Shown piece after piece: positions 1-11,923 of a DNA stretch of 64,000 nt. Positions within the stretch are counted from its first letter, which is position 1, and every line of letters starts with the position of its first letter. The notes beneath the pieces were generated by a model. That model was given only the letters and a program-made list of their open reading frames with translations. It was not told the origin of the DNA and did no database searches. A program made the position numbers and the translations under genes. Source of the stretch: Nannobrachium achirus (lineage: Eukaryota; Chordata; Actinopteri; Myctophiformes; Myctophidae); assembly GCA_963921795.1 (NCBI GenBank), contig OY997640.1, positions 12,209,023-12,273,022 of the forward strand, written 5' to 3'.

Positions 1-1300
1 GTACTTAAGACAATCAAAATAGAGCCCTAGTCTATAATTACATCCGTTAGTCAGCTCTCACGGAGAGATGCCATAGCCTTCCGTACAATATCTGGCCTTA
101 CAACCCAGATATCTCTGCGTTATACAGGGATCCTCAGATCCATTATCCATAGGCATTAGGGTTGACATCTCGGTTAAGTTCTTACCGGACACCACTGCGG
201 CGGGTCCTAATCCTGGACAACCATTCCCACTGAGTAGTATTTTATAGTTACAGAACACAATACTGCTGTCATATGCTTTCCATGAATGAATGAATGAATG
301 AATGAATTAATGAATTAATGAATTAATTAACAAATTAATGCATTCTTGGTCATTGTTTTATAACTTACACTCCATCAGGCCGATTTCTGATTCACATTTT
401 TGGACACTGCTCTACATACAAATTTTGCCCTAAAATCACGCAAAGCGGTACACAGTATCTCTGAAGTCATGTGATCAACATGGATCTGTCCCATTTCCCA
501 TATTCCCTCCTGATTCGCTACGATTGCCTTCTAAAGTTTGTGTATGCCTAATCTATTAGGGAGTCTTACTGGTTTTCTAACTGACACACTGCACTGCATT
601 ACTGGTAAGCAGTAAAGCACAGCTTAATCTGGTCAAAATAGACCTGGAAATGCATCATGCGGGCACAGTTTAACAGCTTAAAAACACTCTCATTTATCTT
701 TTACCCTCAGTCCGCGCAATTACCCTAAAATGCAAGCATACGACTTTAATCTCAACCAAAGCATTGTTCTCCATCAGCGGCACTAAGCCTTCCTCGCACT
801 GTTCAGTATAGTACACGGCTATGAATGGTATTTGTTGTTTACACTATGGCTATAGCTAGCAGCATAATCGAGAGTGGTTTATTACCTACAAAGATATGGA
901 ACTGTGGGGGAAAACATGTTGCACTAAAACCTGTGACCTTTCCGTGCTCTCTTTGATGTGCACATTGACTTTCATTATGCAACGTGACACATGCATGCAC
1001 ACACACGGCACAGCTGCGCGGCCCGGAGCATTCCCTCTTATCCTTAACACCTAACATCTAAATACGATACACAGATCTAGAGAGAGGTGATGGCGGCACA
1101 GCCGGCACACTGTCGCTCGCTGGGAGAAAAAAAATGCCCCGAGGGCAGTAATGCAACCCTCCACACCGCAAAACATTGCAGTCGAGCAGGAAAACTCTTA
1201 TCTGCTAGTGTTTTCTTTTAATGAGCATCAAAAGAAGCAGATCCATAAGCTCGAAACGTGTCACGAATCGGCTCATTTTGAACTTGCAGATTTGCTACTT
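1..1300. other. No gene recognised
   Basis: No protein family, RNA gene or clear transposon end was recognised in this stretch. It holds a short AATG/AATT simple repeat at about 282-340. Short open frames on either strand show no recognisable motif and no splice-site support. Confidence 0.5.
282..340. repeat. AATG / AATT simple repeat
   Basis: A run of AATG units passes into AATT-like units. This is a plain microsatellite with no coding meaning. Confidence 0.8.
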
Positions 1301-1907
1301 TTGATGCTTTTTTAATTTGAATCCTGACAAGTAACAGTTTAGGACATATGAGGTTTCCACCCGACAGTCTAAATGTTTCTTTGAAAACCACATGCTGCAG
1401 TTCCCTTTGTAGGCACTTCTAAACCGAGACCATTGACATTGTCAGACAGGCTGTTTATTTTATTTTTATTTCCTTTTTTCTTTTGTGCTATATCTACTGC
1501 ATAGTACTGTGTTCTATCTGTCTGCCATTCAATGTTATATGAGATACTTCAATGGATTCCTAAGCTTAGTCTTTTCTAGGATCTCCTTTTAGTTGATCAA
1601 AGGCACGTGCACACATAGACATCAACGGGGGCTTGAGCCCCTGCCCTTTCATCCGTCCGTAAAAGAAGTGCCCTCTCCAGACCATGAATGCAGTTTTCAC
1701 TATGGTGAAAGAAATGCAAATGCCCCTCTTTCCATGCCATACCTGAAGGCATGGAAAGCATGCCTTGTCCAAATTTTCCTGAACTTGAATCAAATGCAGC
1801 ATCTTATGTTGTGAAAGAATTGCCCTCTCTGTGTAGAAATCCATGCCGTATATGCCACCTCTCCAGTATTGAATTGAGTATGCTTTGTTTAGTGTGGTAT
1901 CGAGTAC

Positions 1908-1962
1908 CGAAAATAGCTGACCTCCAAGCTCACAACACAGCTTGGAGGTCTGCTATTTTCGA
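1908..1962. repeat. Hairpin of the AGATCTACAAGC palindrome family
   Basis: Left arm CGAAAATAGCTGACCTCCAA pairs with right arm TTGGAGGTCTGCTATTTTCG around a short CTCACAACACAG-type centre. It is a diverged member of the hairpin family described in the findings: the arm reads GACCTCCAAGC where the family core reads AGATCTACAAGC, and the change appears on both arms. Confidence 0.75.
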
Positions 1963-2235
1963 TATTTTCATCAAAAGGCCCTTTGAGAATGTTCAGCCCC
2001 TGCCTCTCTAACATTCTCTGCACGTCCCTGTTGTCAGATGAAATACACACTTGTGCTTATAGTGTATAAGCAGGGGTTAACCATTTAACAGTCCCATCCC
2101 TAATGACAATGTAACTAAGCAAATTAAAGAGCTCCCTAACCAGAAACACTGGTTCAAACAACAGTGTGCGAGGGCTGCTCAGAGCCCAATAAGGTACAGC
2201 ACTCTCTCAAAAATAGCTAAACATATTCTATCTAC

Positions 2236-3030
2236 TCAACACGTCACACCGCGACATGTTGTGAGCTTGTAGACGTGCTCTTTTTTCCTATTTGTTGTAC
2301 AACCAATGTTATTTTTTTCAGCAAATTCTGATTTAGTCTTAGACTATTCTTCTGAAATTGTTTAGTCTTAGTCTTAGATATTAAAAAAAAACTAAGCAGC
2401 AGTGGAAGGGCCTCTCTCCACATACACACCCATTATAACTTCAAACTCCATTTTAACCATGATAGATTCATTAAACACCCATAATCTTTTCTGGTGACTC
2501 ATACTACCCTCCTAATATGTGAGCAGGCCGTGTTTTTTCGATAACCTTTTTCATTTATTTTTAATAATTATCTGGGAAAATGTAAAAAATGAAATACAAA
2601 AGAATTATTATTAAGAATAAATGAAAAAAGTTATCGAAAAAACACGGCCTGCTCACATATTAGGAAGGTAGTATGAGTCACCAGAAAAAATAATGGGTGT
2701 TTTTAATGAATCTATCATGGTTAAAATTAAGTTTGAAGTTACAATGGGTGTGTGTGGGGAGAGGCCCTGCATGGGCCTGGAGGGCCTGGTAACATTTACA
2801 TCAAATATCTAAATATTCAATCAAGCTAATTAAAAACTGTTCAGGGTATTCATAAATGCCTGATTAGATGATAACATTACCAAAAGTGTTTTTGAAAGTG
2901 AAATATCCCTTTAATGCAGTGTTAATTTTGATAGCAAAGATTTAGTCTTATTTTTAGTCTTTTGAATAACACACCATTTAGTCTTAGTCTTAGACTAGTC
3001 TTCTGAAACTGTTTAGTCTTTTGGTTGGTA
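2236..3030. repeat. Nested MITE pieces with a long foldback
   Basis: Tracts rich in TTTAGTCTTAGTC lie at about 2325-2390 and 2938-3020 and bracket a piece that ends GAAAGTGAAATATCCC before TTAA at 2911-2914. That end matches the MITE at 23136-23502. At about 2495-2690 there is a foldback with arms reading from CATACTACC to TTTTTTCG. I infer one TTAA-target MITE lying inside an older repeat. The left end of the MITE was not found. Confidence 0.55.
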
Positions 3031-3412
3031 GAGTGTTTGTTCAGTAACAGTGGTAGCTGTAGCTCTTGAAAATACCTTTTCAGTTCGGGATACCATTGTT
3101 ATCCTATCAGGAGAGAGAAGTCACACAGGGCAGAGGATAAACATGTGAAATTGGAAGTGATGACACCAAGGATTTGAGCAGACAAAATTGGAAATGAAAT
3201 ACTAAATTGAAGCTGATAAATGGGCACTTTCTCCTGATTGGCTGAATTTTCTGTTTATTAAAGAGTTGAGATGCAGTGATTTAACCTTTTAGCAAGAATA
3301 TGTTTTGTTTTAACCCAAAAAAATCACTTATCGTCATTGTCGGGTGGAAAAATGTGTATGTTCTTTCGCAAAGTAAAGCCCTGCTGCCTACAAGGCTGTC
3401 GCACAAAAGTAG

Positions 3413-3490
3413 TGAAAACAGCCGATCTACAAGCACACAACGCCTCGCGGCGCGAGGCGTTGTGTGCTTGTAGATCAGCTGTTTTCACTA
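3413..3490. repeat. Near-perfect long hairpin, AGATCTACAAGC family
   Basis: Arms run AGTGAAAACAGCCGATCTAC to GATCAGCTGTTTTCACT with a GC-rich centre CTCGCGGCGCGAG, giving about 36 paired bases per arm. This is the most complete member of the GTGAAAACAGC subtype. The same subtype recurs inside the hAT MITEs at 56722-57127 and 57922-58364. Confidence 0.85.
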
Positions 3491-3770
3491 GCTTACGTCA
3501 TTTTTGAAATGATACAGGCAAAACCAACGGTTTTGGACATACAAGGTTTTCACCCAACAACAACGTTATGCTACCTTTAAGTTGTTAAAACTGTTAAAGA
3601 AAAGTACAAAGAACATAATATATTTTAAGGAAAACAACTCGTATCCATGTGGCAAGGTGTCAGGAACATTACTCACTAAACAAAGCCACAGTACCCATTC
3701 TGAACTTCCCTCCCAGGCCCAGACCAGATCAACACATTCTTTGCCCTCTTTGTGTGCCACCACCACCTTA

Positions 3771-4390
3771 CAGGGGCGTCACAAGGGGGGGAGTGGGACT
3801 GAGTTACTAGGGCCCAAGGTTGAGGGTCCTTTATTATTTAGCTATTGAAAAATAGCAGATATACAAGCTCACAGCGTGGCACGAGTGCCGCGCTGCGAGC
3901 TTGTAGATCTGCTATTTTTGAAAAGTTGTGATAATGTGTGCAAATCTTTTTAATATGTATTTTTTAAGCGAACATTTGTAACAAAAATTTTGCTTCTGGG
4001 GGGTCCCTGGAACTAAATATTTTGAGATGAAGACTGTGGCCAAAATTTACATATAATTTTGGGGGTCCTTCACGTGAAAAAGTTTGAGCACCACTGACAT
4101 AGAAACATAGTTTTTTTCAAAAACCTTAGAAGGATTTGAAATATTCAGACTTGCGCACACTTTTCACGATTTTTCAAAAATAGCAGATCTCCAAGCTTGC
4201 AGCGTGGCACTCGGTGCCGCGCTGTGAGCTTGTAGATCTGCTATTTTTCAATTGTTAAAGCACAAAATAACGTGTGATAATGTGTTCCCAGTCTAAATGG
4301 GTTAAACCCCCTCTCCCTGTGAAGAACATTCATGGGGAGCCCACAGTGAATCCTTGTACCCATGGCCCAGAATTTGGTGCGACACCCCAG
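3771..4390. mobile_element. hAT-type MITE (CAGGGGCGTC family) carrying two hairpins
   Basis: It begins CAGGGGCGTCACAAGG and ends GGTGCGACACCCCAG, matching the better-bounded copy at 40845-41362. The flanking 8-mers CCACCTTA and CCACCACA are only a partial match. Two AGATCTACAAGC hairpins sit at about 3846-3919 and 4173-4250, and between them is a piece of a second MITE family (GGGGGTCCTTCACGTGAAAA, AGTTTGAGCACCACTG). There is no coding capacity. Confidence 0.7.
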
Positions 4391-4999
4391 CCACCACAGC
4401 CTCTCTGCTCTCCAGCCCAACCAGGTCATGTGGGTTTGCAGGACCACATTTGGAACTAAGTGTTTCATTACGCTTTTATGTGTTAGTCTATATATCCTGG
4501 ATTGAAGTTATATGGTGATTACTAAAAGCATTTCTTTTACCAAAAGCAAATCGAATCAAATACGCATCATCGACCGCAACTGCTGTATAGGCAGAGATGG
4601 GAAAAGTACTCGCATTCTGTACTTAAGTAAAAGTAAAAGTACTTGTGAAAAAAACGACTTTGGTAAAAGTAAAAGTACTCAATTCAGATAATTACTCAAG
4701 TAAAAAGTAAAAAGTACAGGCTTTGAAAAGTACTTTTAAAGTAAAAGTAAAAGTATTTTTACTGTATGTTTCTGTGCAAAGCCAATAGAATTTGAAGGAT
4801 ATTAAACTTAAAAGATCCCCACCAAACACACGTCTTAAAACTGGCCCAGGATTGCTTTCCTAACTATGATGTGAAATCTAAATACAGCAAGGGTTTTCTA
4901 CCTTTTTAGACTGAGTACCACTTATATAAAAAATATATAGGCCTATACATATCCCACGATCCCAAAATGTTTTCGTCAGTAACGTCAGGGTTCGAGTTA

Positions 5000-6545
5000 T
5001 GCGGGGGCCAGTGGGAGCTTAGCTCCCATAGTTAAAGTCTGGGACCCCATAGTCAACAACCCCCTTTGGGGTCTCTTTTTTTCTAAGTGTGTTTTTTTTT
5101 TTTTTTTCTCTCGTTTTTTTTTTTTTTTTTTATGTTCCATTGGAAGAATTTATATTATTTATGTTAACTAGATATACTAAATAAACATGTTAGACAGTAA
5201 GACTGAACAATGACATCACACCGTTTAATCCTACTATTAATTTTATTATTATAAATCAGGCGCATTTAATGTGGGGTGTGAGTCTTCCTTTACCGTCCGG
5301 CGTCCGGGTTATAACACACTCGCTGCAATGGTTCCTACCTTTCCCCCAGCTGGATGCAGACCTACCCAGCTGCGTGGTCTCGCCATGGCCTGGGCATAGG
5401 CTAAGCTAGGAACCACTGCATCGAGTCTTTGCACTTCTAGCCACGGCCCGGACGGAAAAGGAAGGCGGACACGCCGGAGAGCAACAAAACAACCAAACAA
5501 AACAACGCTGTCTTAGCAAGACCATACCCGAGGGAAGTAGGGGTGCTGGGGGTGCGGCCGCACCCCCTCCCCCACGTCCCACCGCACCCCCTAAAGGGGG
5601 GTTGGGGGGAAAATATTGCCGATCGGCAAGTAGAGGCTCTGACATCAGTGGCGTTAAGTAGGAGCTATTGGCTACTTCTATTTCCAGTACAATTTCAAAA
5701 TAAACATGTGTTGAATGATCGATTGTATAGACAAAAAAAAAAAAGAAAGGCTCTTGTTTTGAAATGTGCTTCTGGGCACTGTTCAGAGAGGAAATGGCTT
5801 TCAAAGGACTTCCCTTTTAACTTGTCTGAACGTCTGTCTCTCCGTGCGTAACTGATGCGTCATGGACTCGGTGGATTATAACAATACGGCCATAAAGGAA
5901 TATACAGAACACCAAGACAACACAACCTAGGCTATGAAGACATTAAACATCGCCCTCTGCTAGCCCTGGCGTCCTCACTGGTGAGTCGTGGGCTCGTGGC
6001 TATAGACTTGTAATGATGAATGAATGCTATGTTATGCTGCTGTGCTGCCTGGCTAGGCTAACGTTTGGGCTAGCTAGTGGCTAATGGCTATGGTGTACCA
6101 GAACCATCGCCAATGAAGCCTGGGTTTCCGAGGCTAGCTGTTTCCTAACACTGGGGTCTGGACCGATGTGGCAGACACGTTGTATGGGTCACAACGCACT
6201 GAACACAGTGCGAAGCAACTCGTTGTGAGCTTGTACATCTGCTATTTTCACTACTTGTTTGGTACAAGGTAGTAATGTCTCTTGGTTCACGGGCTAAAAA
6301 GTTTGGGAACCATCATACTTGCTGTTGTAGACAGGTTCACGGGCTAAAATGTTTGCTTGCTGTTGTAGACAGTGGTGTAAAGTAACTAAGTAGATTAACT
6401 GAAAAGCTCTGGGAACTGAATGATTTTATGAAACTGGCACTTGTTGTCTGACTGTTGGTACCAAGAAATCCAGACTATATACCGAAAAGTACCTGATTTA
6501 ATATGATTTAATATAGGAAAATACTCGTTTTAGCCGACTTTATAC
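5000..6545. other. Non-coding interior of the hAT nest
   Basis: This holds T-rich runs at about 5090-5140, a GC-rich stretch at 5530-5610 with repeated GCACCCCCT units, and a half-hairpin of the AGATCTACAAGC family at about 6187-6250. It also holds a fragment with the GTGTAAAGTAACTAAGTA motif at 6370-6405, which is typical of fish hAT ends. No gene was recognised. Confidence 0.5.
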
Positions 6546-6628
6546 CCGAAAAATAGGGCCCCCATAACTATGGGGGCCACCCCCATAACTATGGGGGCCC
6601 TATTTTTCGGCGGCGCCTTTGGCGCCGC
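6546..6628. repeat. Double hairpin, CCGAAAAATAGGGCC arms
   Basis: CCGAAAAATAGGGCCCCCAT pairs with its reverse complement ending at 6610. Each arm itself contains the small palindrome CCCCCATAACTATGGGGG. A second hairpin, GCGGCGCCTTTGGCGCCGC, follows directly. A related CCCATAGT/GGGGTC piece lies near 5020-5070. The source element is unknown. Confidence 0.7.
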
Positions 6629-7168
6629 TAGAGGGACCCCATAGCTCTAGGAGTATAACTCGAACTCTGAGTAACGTAATCCGATTACTGCCATTTAAAA
6701 GTTTAGTTACTTTCAGTTAGTCGATTTATGATGACTGTTAACAGTTTTATCATAAAATATCTAATTTTAAAGATTCACATACTGGATAACACAATTGTCC
6801 ACTTGTACACATAGGCGATTCTAGCCTCTTCCAGCAGGGGGTGCGCGCGCGTGCACGACGCTCGCGCGCACGCGAAAAACATTGCGGATATTAGCGGTTT
6901 TGTAATGTTGTTTTATCGGATTTCTGCAGTTAATTTTGTACCCAAATGTAACACAATATAAACAAAAAAAAGTGTAAAACAGGTGCTTCTTTTTCTAGAC
7001 ACCATATGTCTATCTATAGGATTTATTTACTTATTTTGCAGACAGAGGCAGCACAGCCAGGACATATAAAGCCAAACATCAAGTTAATCATCATTCATCA
7101 AGCAATCAAGCAGTCATTTACAGTGTCAAATAAGCATTTCACAAAAACAAATAGTAGACACATCCTTA

Positions 7169-7632
7169 TTACACAATGAACTGCAGCCTCCGGGTTTTGG
7201 CACTTGCAAACCTTTCAATTATTTTCTGCACTTTAATTTCGTGTATTTTCTCAATCTGTAAAATGCCTATATCTGACACTCTTTTATCAGTCATGGTTGT
7301 CCGTAAATACGTTTTTAGTTGTCTCAAAGTAGAGAAACTGCGCTCAGCTGAAGCACTCGTAACTGGTATGGTGAGGTACAGTGTGTAGACGTGTTTTAAT
7401 GTACCTCGGTCTCCGGCAACGGCGAGCCTTCCACAGTGATGTCGGTGGCTGGATCACTGCTGCTGCAAGCTCCGTCCACCTCCTCTGGTTCACGTTCATT
7501 AGCATTACTGTCAGTGTCGAGTGAACCCGTGTTCACATTTCCTGATGATGAATTATCGGTTGTGGCACTGGGTTTGCTCTTTTTTATAAAGAATTGGTCA
7601 ATTGTCTTTGTATTTATAGTTCGTTTCGCCAT
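7169..7632 (-). pseudogene. Internally deleted hAT transposase (N- and C-terminal ends only)
   Basis: Read on the minus strand, the left part starts MAKRTINTKTIDQFFIKKSK, the usual short lysine-rich opening of many hAT transposases, and runs about 79 residues from this methionine before a stop near 7396. In another frame just downstream come YLTIPVTSASAERSFSTLR and LKTYLRTTM, the conserved C-terminal hAT dimerisation block, ending near 7169. The catalytic middle of the protein is missing, so this is a deletion derivative unable to encode a transposase. Possible element ends are the GC-rich stretches near 6830 and 7990 (both carry CAGGGGGTGC-like runs), but no target duplication was proved. 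Confidence 0.75.
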
Positions 7633-8528
7633 TATTGCTGCTCTGCTGCTGTATCCATATTGTTTTAGGCGGGCGGAAACAGATAAGGAAATCACGGAAT
7701 TGTGGGTCATCATATCAGAGAGTCACACAGCCGGCCAGCACAGGTGTCAATCTCACAGCCCACCCACAGTGCCTGCCAAGTCTGCCAACAGCGCCGTCGC
7801 CAAGCAAGCTGATAGGTCTTACATTGCAAGCAAGCAAGCTGAAATACTTGCCCCTCCACCTCTCTTTTTGCGCACATTTTACAAATCACGATCACTGTTT
7901 TATTTAATAATTATAAAATAAAGTTACATTACAAAAAAAAAATATATATCAAAATGGCCGCCTGGCGGCCAGGGGGTGCACGTGCACCCTAGGACACCCC
8001 TTAAAATCGCATACTGTAATTCACACAAACTACAGCATGTTCAGAAAATAGAATGTTAGATCAGGTTCTCAACCTTATTTTTTTACCAGTAGGCCTACCA
8101 CTCAGAAAATATTTGTCTCTCCAAGTACCACCATATGATGTTAAAATACAGTAGTGTACACCTTCCCCATCCTATTCATAGACAGGCACAGTACACACAG
8201 AAGGCAAAAGTATTCCGACAAACAAAATAAAGAAACACTACTTAATAGCTTTATATCCAAATGACTGGTACTTTCTAAGCAATGGCCAAATGTATAATAC
8301 TGTACTGTAGGCATATATAAGAAATAGATGTATTGTTGATTTCAAGCATTCACTTGTGACGTCGGCCGCCTCTCAATGCAAACAACCAACCTCTGTCACT
8401 AACATACTCTTGCTGAGAACGACCAGCATCCGTTCTCCCATCAAAAATTAAATAAAAAATCATGTTTTACTCAACAATCCATAGCCAGCCTCAATACAAG
8501 ACTGTCTTGATCCAAGGCTAAACAAGCG

Positions 8529-9059
8529 TGATAAATAAGAAATACAAATAAAAGAAAGATAGAACTTTCACTAAAAATAGAAAAGAACATGGAATCCGGA
8601 GGTAATGAGGTAGTCGTTCCTTGCAGCTTTATTCAAAGAAGCATCAAAAACAAAGTCCAGGATAGCATAAAATCAAGTAAAGAGTCACAGGATCCCGAGA
8701 GAGTCCTCCGGCACTGGCATCACCTCACGGCTGCCAGGCCAATACTGAGTCCCTCATGTCAATATACAGTACCTTTAAATACAGTCTCAATACACAAAGT
8801 CATGGCCTACAGACAGACAGATGGTTCAAACAGGAGGTAAGACTTGATCAAAGGACACAGTGATACAGTAAATATAGCATTGATCAGGCAGGGAACAAAT
8901 AGATCAAGAGAGGTTTACATATAGGTGTGACATCCTCAGGCCAGTCACAGCAGATTGCAGAGTGACAGATGGTCTGGAGGAGACATCATTTTAGTTTTTA
9001 AGTTCACCTTGATATTAAACAAACTATTACATGTTTAAACAAAGATATCCTATTTATCA
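8529..9059 (-). repeat. LTR (3' LTR in element orientation)
   Basis: 531 bp with TG...CA type ends. It looks identical by eye to 11924-12454. The AAGCG duplication lies directly to its left. Confidence 0.85.
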
Positions 9060-9111
9060 ATCCCTCATCTTTTAAATATGTTATAGTTTGTTATTTAACT
9101 GGCATGCATAA

Positions 9112-10029
9112 TCAGTCGTACATAAACCGAGGTGTGCCATATTTCATTGGGAGCGGAGTAATCTGAGTTCTGGAAAAGTTCGGTGGTAGTGGAGCACGTC
9201 GGCTCTTTGTGGATATAGGTTTAACTTTTATAGCTATCCATTTGGGACTGTATTCAGAAATGTCAATTTGCTTGCTAGAGCCACCAACAACCTCGCAGGA
9301 TATCCCCACACTGTCGGCAGTGGTTGTGAGTGGAGTGGTGATAGCGATGGTGTTCGTTTCTGGAACCGATTTAGCAAAGTCCTCGCTCTTTTTTATCTCT
9401 GCCTCCGTGGAACGTACCATAGTTGCGTTCACGGAGTCCTCCTCAGCGTGCCCGTTCTCAACGCTGATAATGACAGCATCATCTGCTTCCACCGCTGTGA
9501 TTGCGTCCATGATGACAGCCTCTCTGTCGGTGGATGCGTTCTCCTCGGCGGGACGTGGAACCGCTGGGGCAGGGGCAGGATCTCTTGGTAGCGTTGAAAC
9601 ACAGCTGATCACAGCTATCTCTGGTGATTGACGGGGAAGGCGGCCTCGACGACGGTGACGGAAAGTCAGTTTGGCTTTGAGTTTTGGGCAAGCGTGCACA
9701 GTGTGCGTAAACGCACCACAATAAAAACATAATCCACTTTCTCGCCGGCGCTGACGTTCCTCTGTGGGCAAGCGGCGGCCCAAGTCATTCTTGGAAGCAT
9801 TATGCTGGGCTTCCGTCTTCGTAGCCCGGTTCTTTGAAAAGGCCGGCAAGTCACAATCAGTGACAACAGGGCGAGTTGTCCGTCCTGTTAAACGGCCTCT
9901 CAAAATGTTGTGAGAAGCGGTTGGCTCAGGCTTATCCAGTTCTTGTCGTAACTGGAAAATTTCTGCTTCAAGTAAAGCGATCCTTTGAAGCAGGGCTTGA
10001 TTCTTCCCGGTTAAAATAACAGGAGTCAT
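9112..10029 (-). CDS. Gag-like ORF with CCHC zinc knuckle (part of the LTR element)
   Basis: Open frame of 305 residues on the minus strand. An N-terminal leucine/glutamate-rich stretch (LLQRIALLEAEIFQLRQEL, about residues 14-32) looks like a short coiled coil. Near residues 100-113 is CFYCGAFTHTVHAC, with the C-x2-C-x4-H-x4-C spacing of a retroviral-type nucleic-acid-binding zinc knuckle. The basic stretch before it (RRLPTEERQRRRESG) is usual for Gag proteins of Ty3/Gypsy-like elements. The C-terminal half is low in complexity, rich in A, T, E and V. It is treated here as the relic Gag of the surrounding element. No protease or reverse transcriptase follows. Confidence 0.7.
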   Translation of the reverse strand: MTPVILTGKNQALLQRIALLEAEIFQLRQELDKPEPTASHNILRGRLTGRTTRPVVTDCDLPAFSKNRATKTEAQHNASKNDLGRRLPTEERQRRRESGLCFYCGAFTHTVHACPKLKAKLTFRHRRRGRLPRQSPEIAVISCVSTLPRDPAPAPAVPRPAEENASTDREAVIMDAITAVEADDAVIISVENGHAEEDSVNATMVRSTEAEIKKSEDFAKSVPETNTIAITTPLTTTADSVGISCEVVGGSSKQIDISEYSPKWIAIKVKPISTKSRRAPLPPNFSRTQITPLPMKYGTPRFMYD

Positions 10030-10192
10030 CCTGGCAGTTATTGTCCAAAACTATAACTGAAAAAACAACTAACACTACATCACCTCAAATGTCCATTCTC
10101 CTCTTCTCAGCTCTGGTTCGTTTGAAACGTCAATTGGCAAGCGTACTCTGACAGCTTAATCCAATATATTGTTTCCCGCATCGAAGGACCAT

Positions 10193-10766
10193 TGATAAAT
10201 AAGAAATACAAATAAAAGAAAGATAGAACCTTTACTAAAATATAAAAGAAGATGGAATCCGGAGGTAATGAGGTAGTATGTTTCTTGCAGCTTTATTCAA
10301 AGAAGCATCAAAAACAAAGTCCAGGATAACGGCATAGAATCAAGTAGAAAAGGACACAGGGTCCTAAAAGCACTGACCTCGCCTCACGGCGGCCAGGCTC
10401 AACTGAGTTTCTCATGTCAATTTAGTGTCAGGTTAAATACAGGAGGAATACACAAATCATGGTCTGCTCAGACAGACAGATGGTTTGAACCGGAGGTAAG
10501 ACATTGATCAAAGGACAACAATAGATCAAAGAAGTTTAGGCAAAGATACTGTAGGTGTGAACTCCTTGAGGGACAGCAGATAGGCTACAATCAACATAAG
10601 ACAGACAGATATAACACCTCAATTGGGAGACAGTGCCACAGCTGCATGTCTACTGTAGCGTAGCCTGAGTCAGACTGATTAATTTAATATCCGGAATATA
10701 GTTTCACAGTCCATATTAATATAAATCAAAATACATACATTTGTTTAAACAGAAACCTATTTATCA
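10193..10766 (-). repeat. Diverged inner LTR-like unit
   Basis: About 574 bp, starting TGATAAATAAG and ending CTATTTATCA. It shares most of its sequence with the outer LTRs but has many differences. GTCCCTCATCTTTT follows it and TCGAAGGACCAT precedes it, so both LTR-adjacent signals are duplicated along with it. I infer an older copy or a recombination product joined to the young element. Confidence 0.75.
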
Positions 10767-11923
10767 GTCCCTCATCTTTTAAATATATTTCAATTTGTGT
10801 CACTTATCTCCTGAGTTTCATGATGATGTGTGTTGTGTTGTGACTAATGACTAACGATTATCTACTAATTACTAACTGAACTTGATAAAATGGGGAAAGA
10901 ATTTTACTTTGCAAATAATTATGTTCTTCCAGGTACATCTTTTTCATATTGGGAGTTTAAGAATGAATTATCTTTGTGTTACTTATTGATTAAAGTCCAA
11001 ATGATGTTTGTGCATTCTTTTCAGTTTTGACAGTCAAATATGTGGACAGTATTTGACATTTTCTCCTTGAAAACTGAATGTTGCTATTGGACCATTGTTA
11101 TGTGTTGTGTGGTTTTTATAAATGTCAATAATGTACGTAGTTTGGGACCTCCACATTTAATTCAGTTTCCCAAACAAAAAGTTTCCTCTGTTCATATGAC
11201 TTTTTCGAATGTTTTAGATGCTCTGGGGCAATAACAATCTCCTTCCCCCCATTTCTCCAGAGTCATGAAAAGAGACCACTGAGTTGTTAAAGTGTCCACA
11301 TGTTCGTAATGTCGATACTTATTCTATTTAATTATTTTTATTGTTTTACTTTTATTTTTGATAACTTGAGCCAACCTAGTTCTGATGTGCAACTTTATTA
11401 TATTAACTGTTATACACCCTTCTTGAATCATTGTTATACCCGGCCTATAGCTCTCCTGACACATGGACCAAGCCATGTGTCAAAAGGGGGGAAAATGGGT
11501 GTTATGTTGCCTGTCATATTTATTTTCAATGACTTTATTGACACCTCGTTGCCTGTCATTTATTTTCAATGACTTCATTGACATCGCCTGTCATATTCAT
11601 TTTCAATGACTTTATTGATACCTCCAGTATTTTTCCCAGCGTAAATGTAACCACTATTAAGTTCCAAGAGATTTGATTTTAGACACGACAAAACTATTAA
11701 AATATTATATATTTTGGCTCATTCTGGTACAAAGTAGACAACAGTTGGCATCTCATCTCCCCGGGGAGAATATACATCAACCCTCCTGTCAAGCAACAGG
11801 CTATCGCTTCAACTGCCAGAAATAAACTGGTCAAGAACTGGTAAAACTGATTTACCAATCTAAAAGGGTATGTGTGTACCGGATCTAAAACTCTGAAAAG
11901 ATCTATCCGGCTCGAAGGACCAT

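Noticed and set aside
8589-8840. 83-residue frame present twice (also at 11984-12235)
   Set aside because: It lies within the two LTR copies. The identity reflects the LTR repeat and not a gene.
9209-9631. Plus-strand frames opposite the zinc-knuckle ORF
   Set aside because: Shadow frames. The minus strand has the zinc knuckle and fits the element's orientation.
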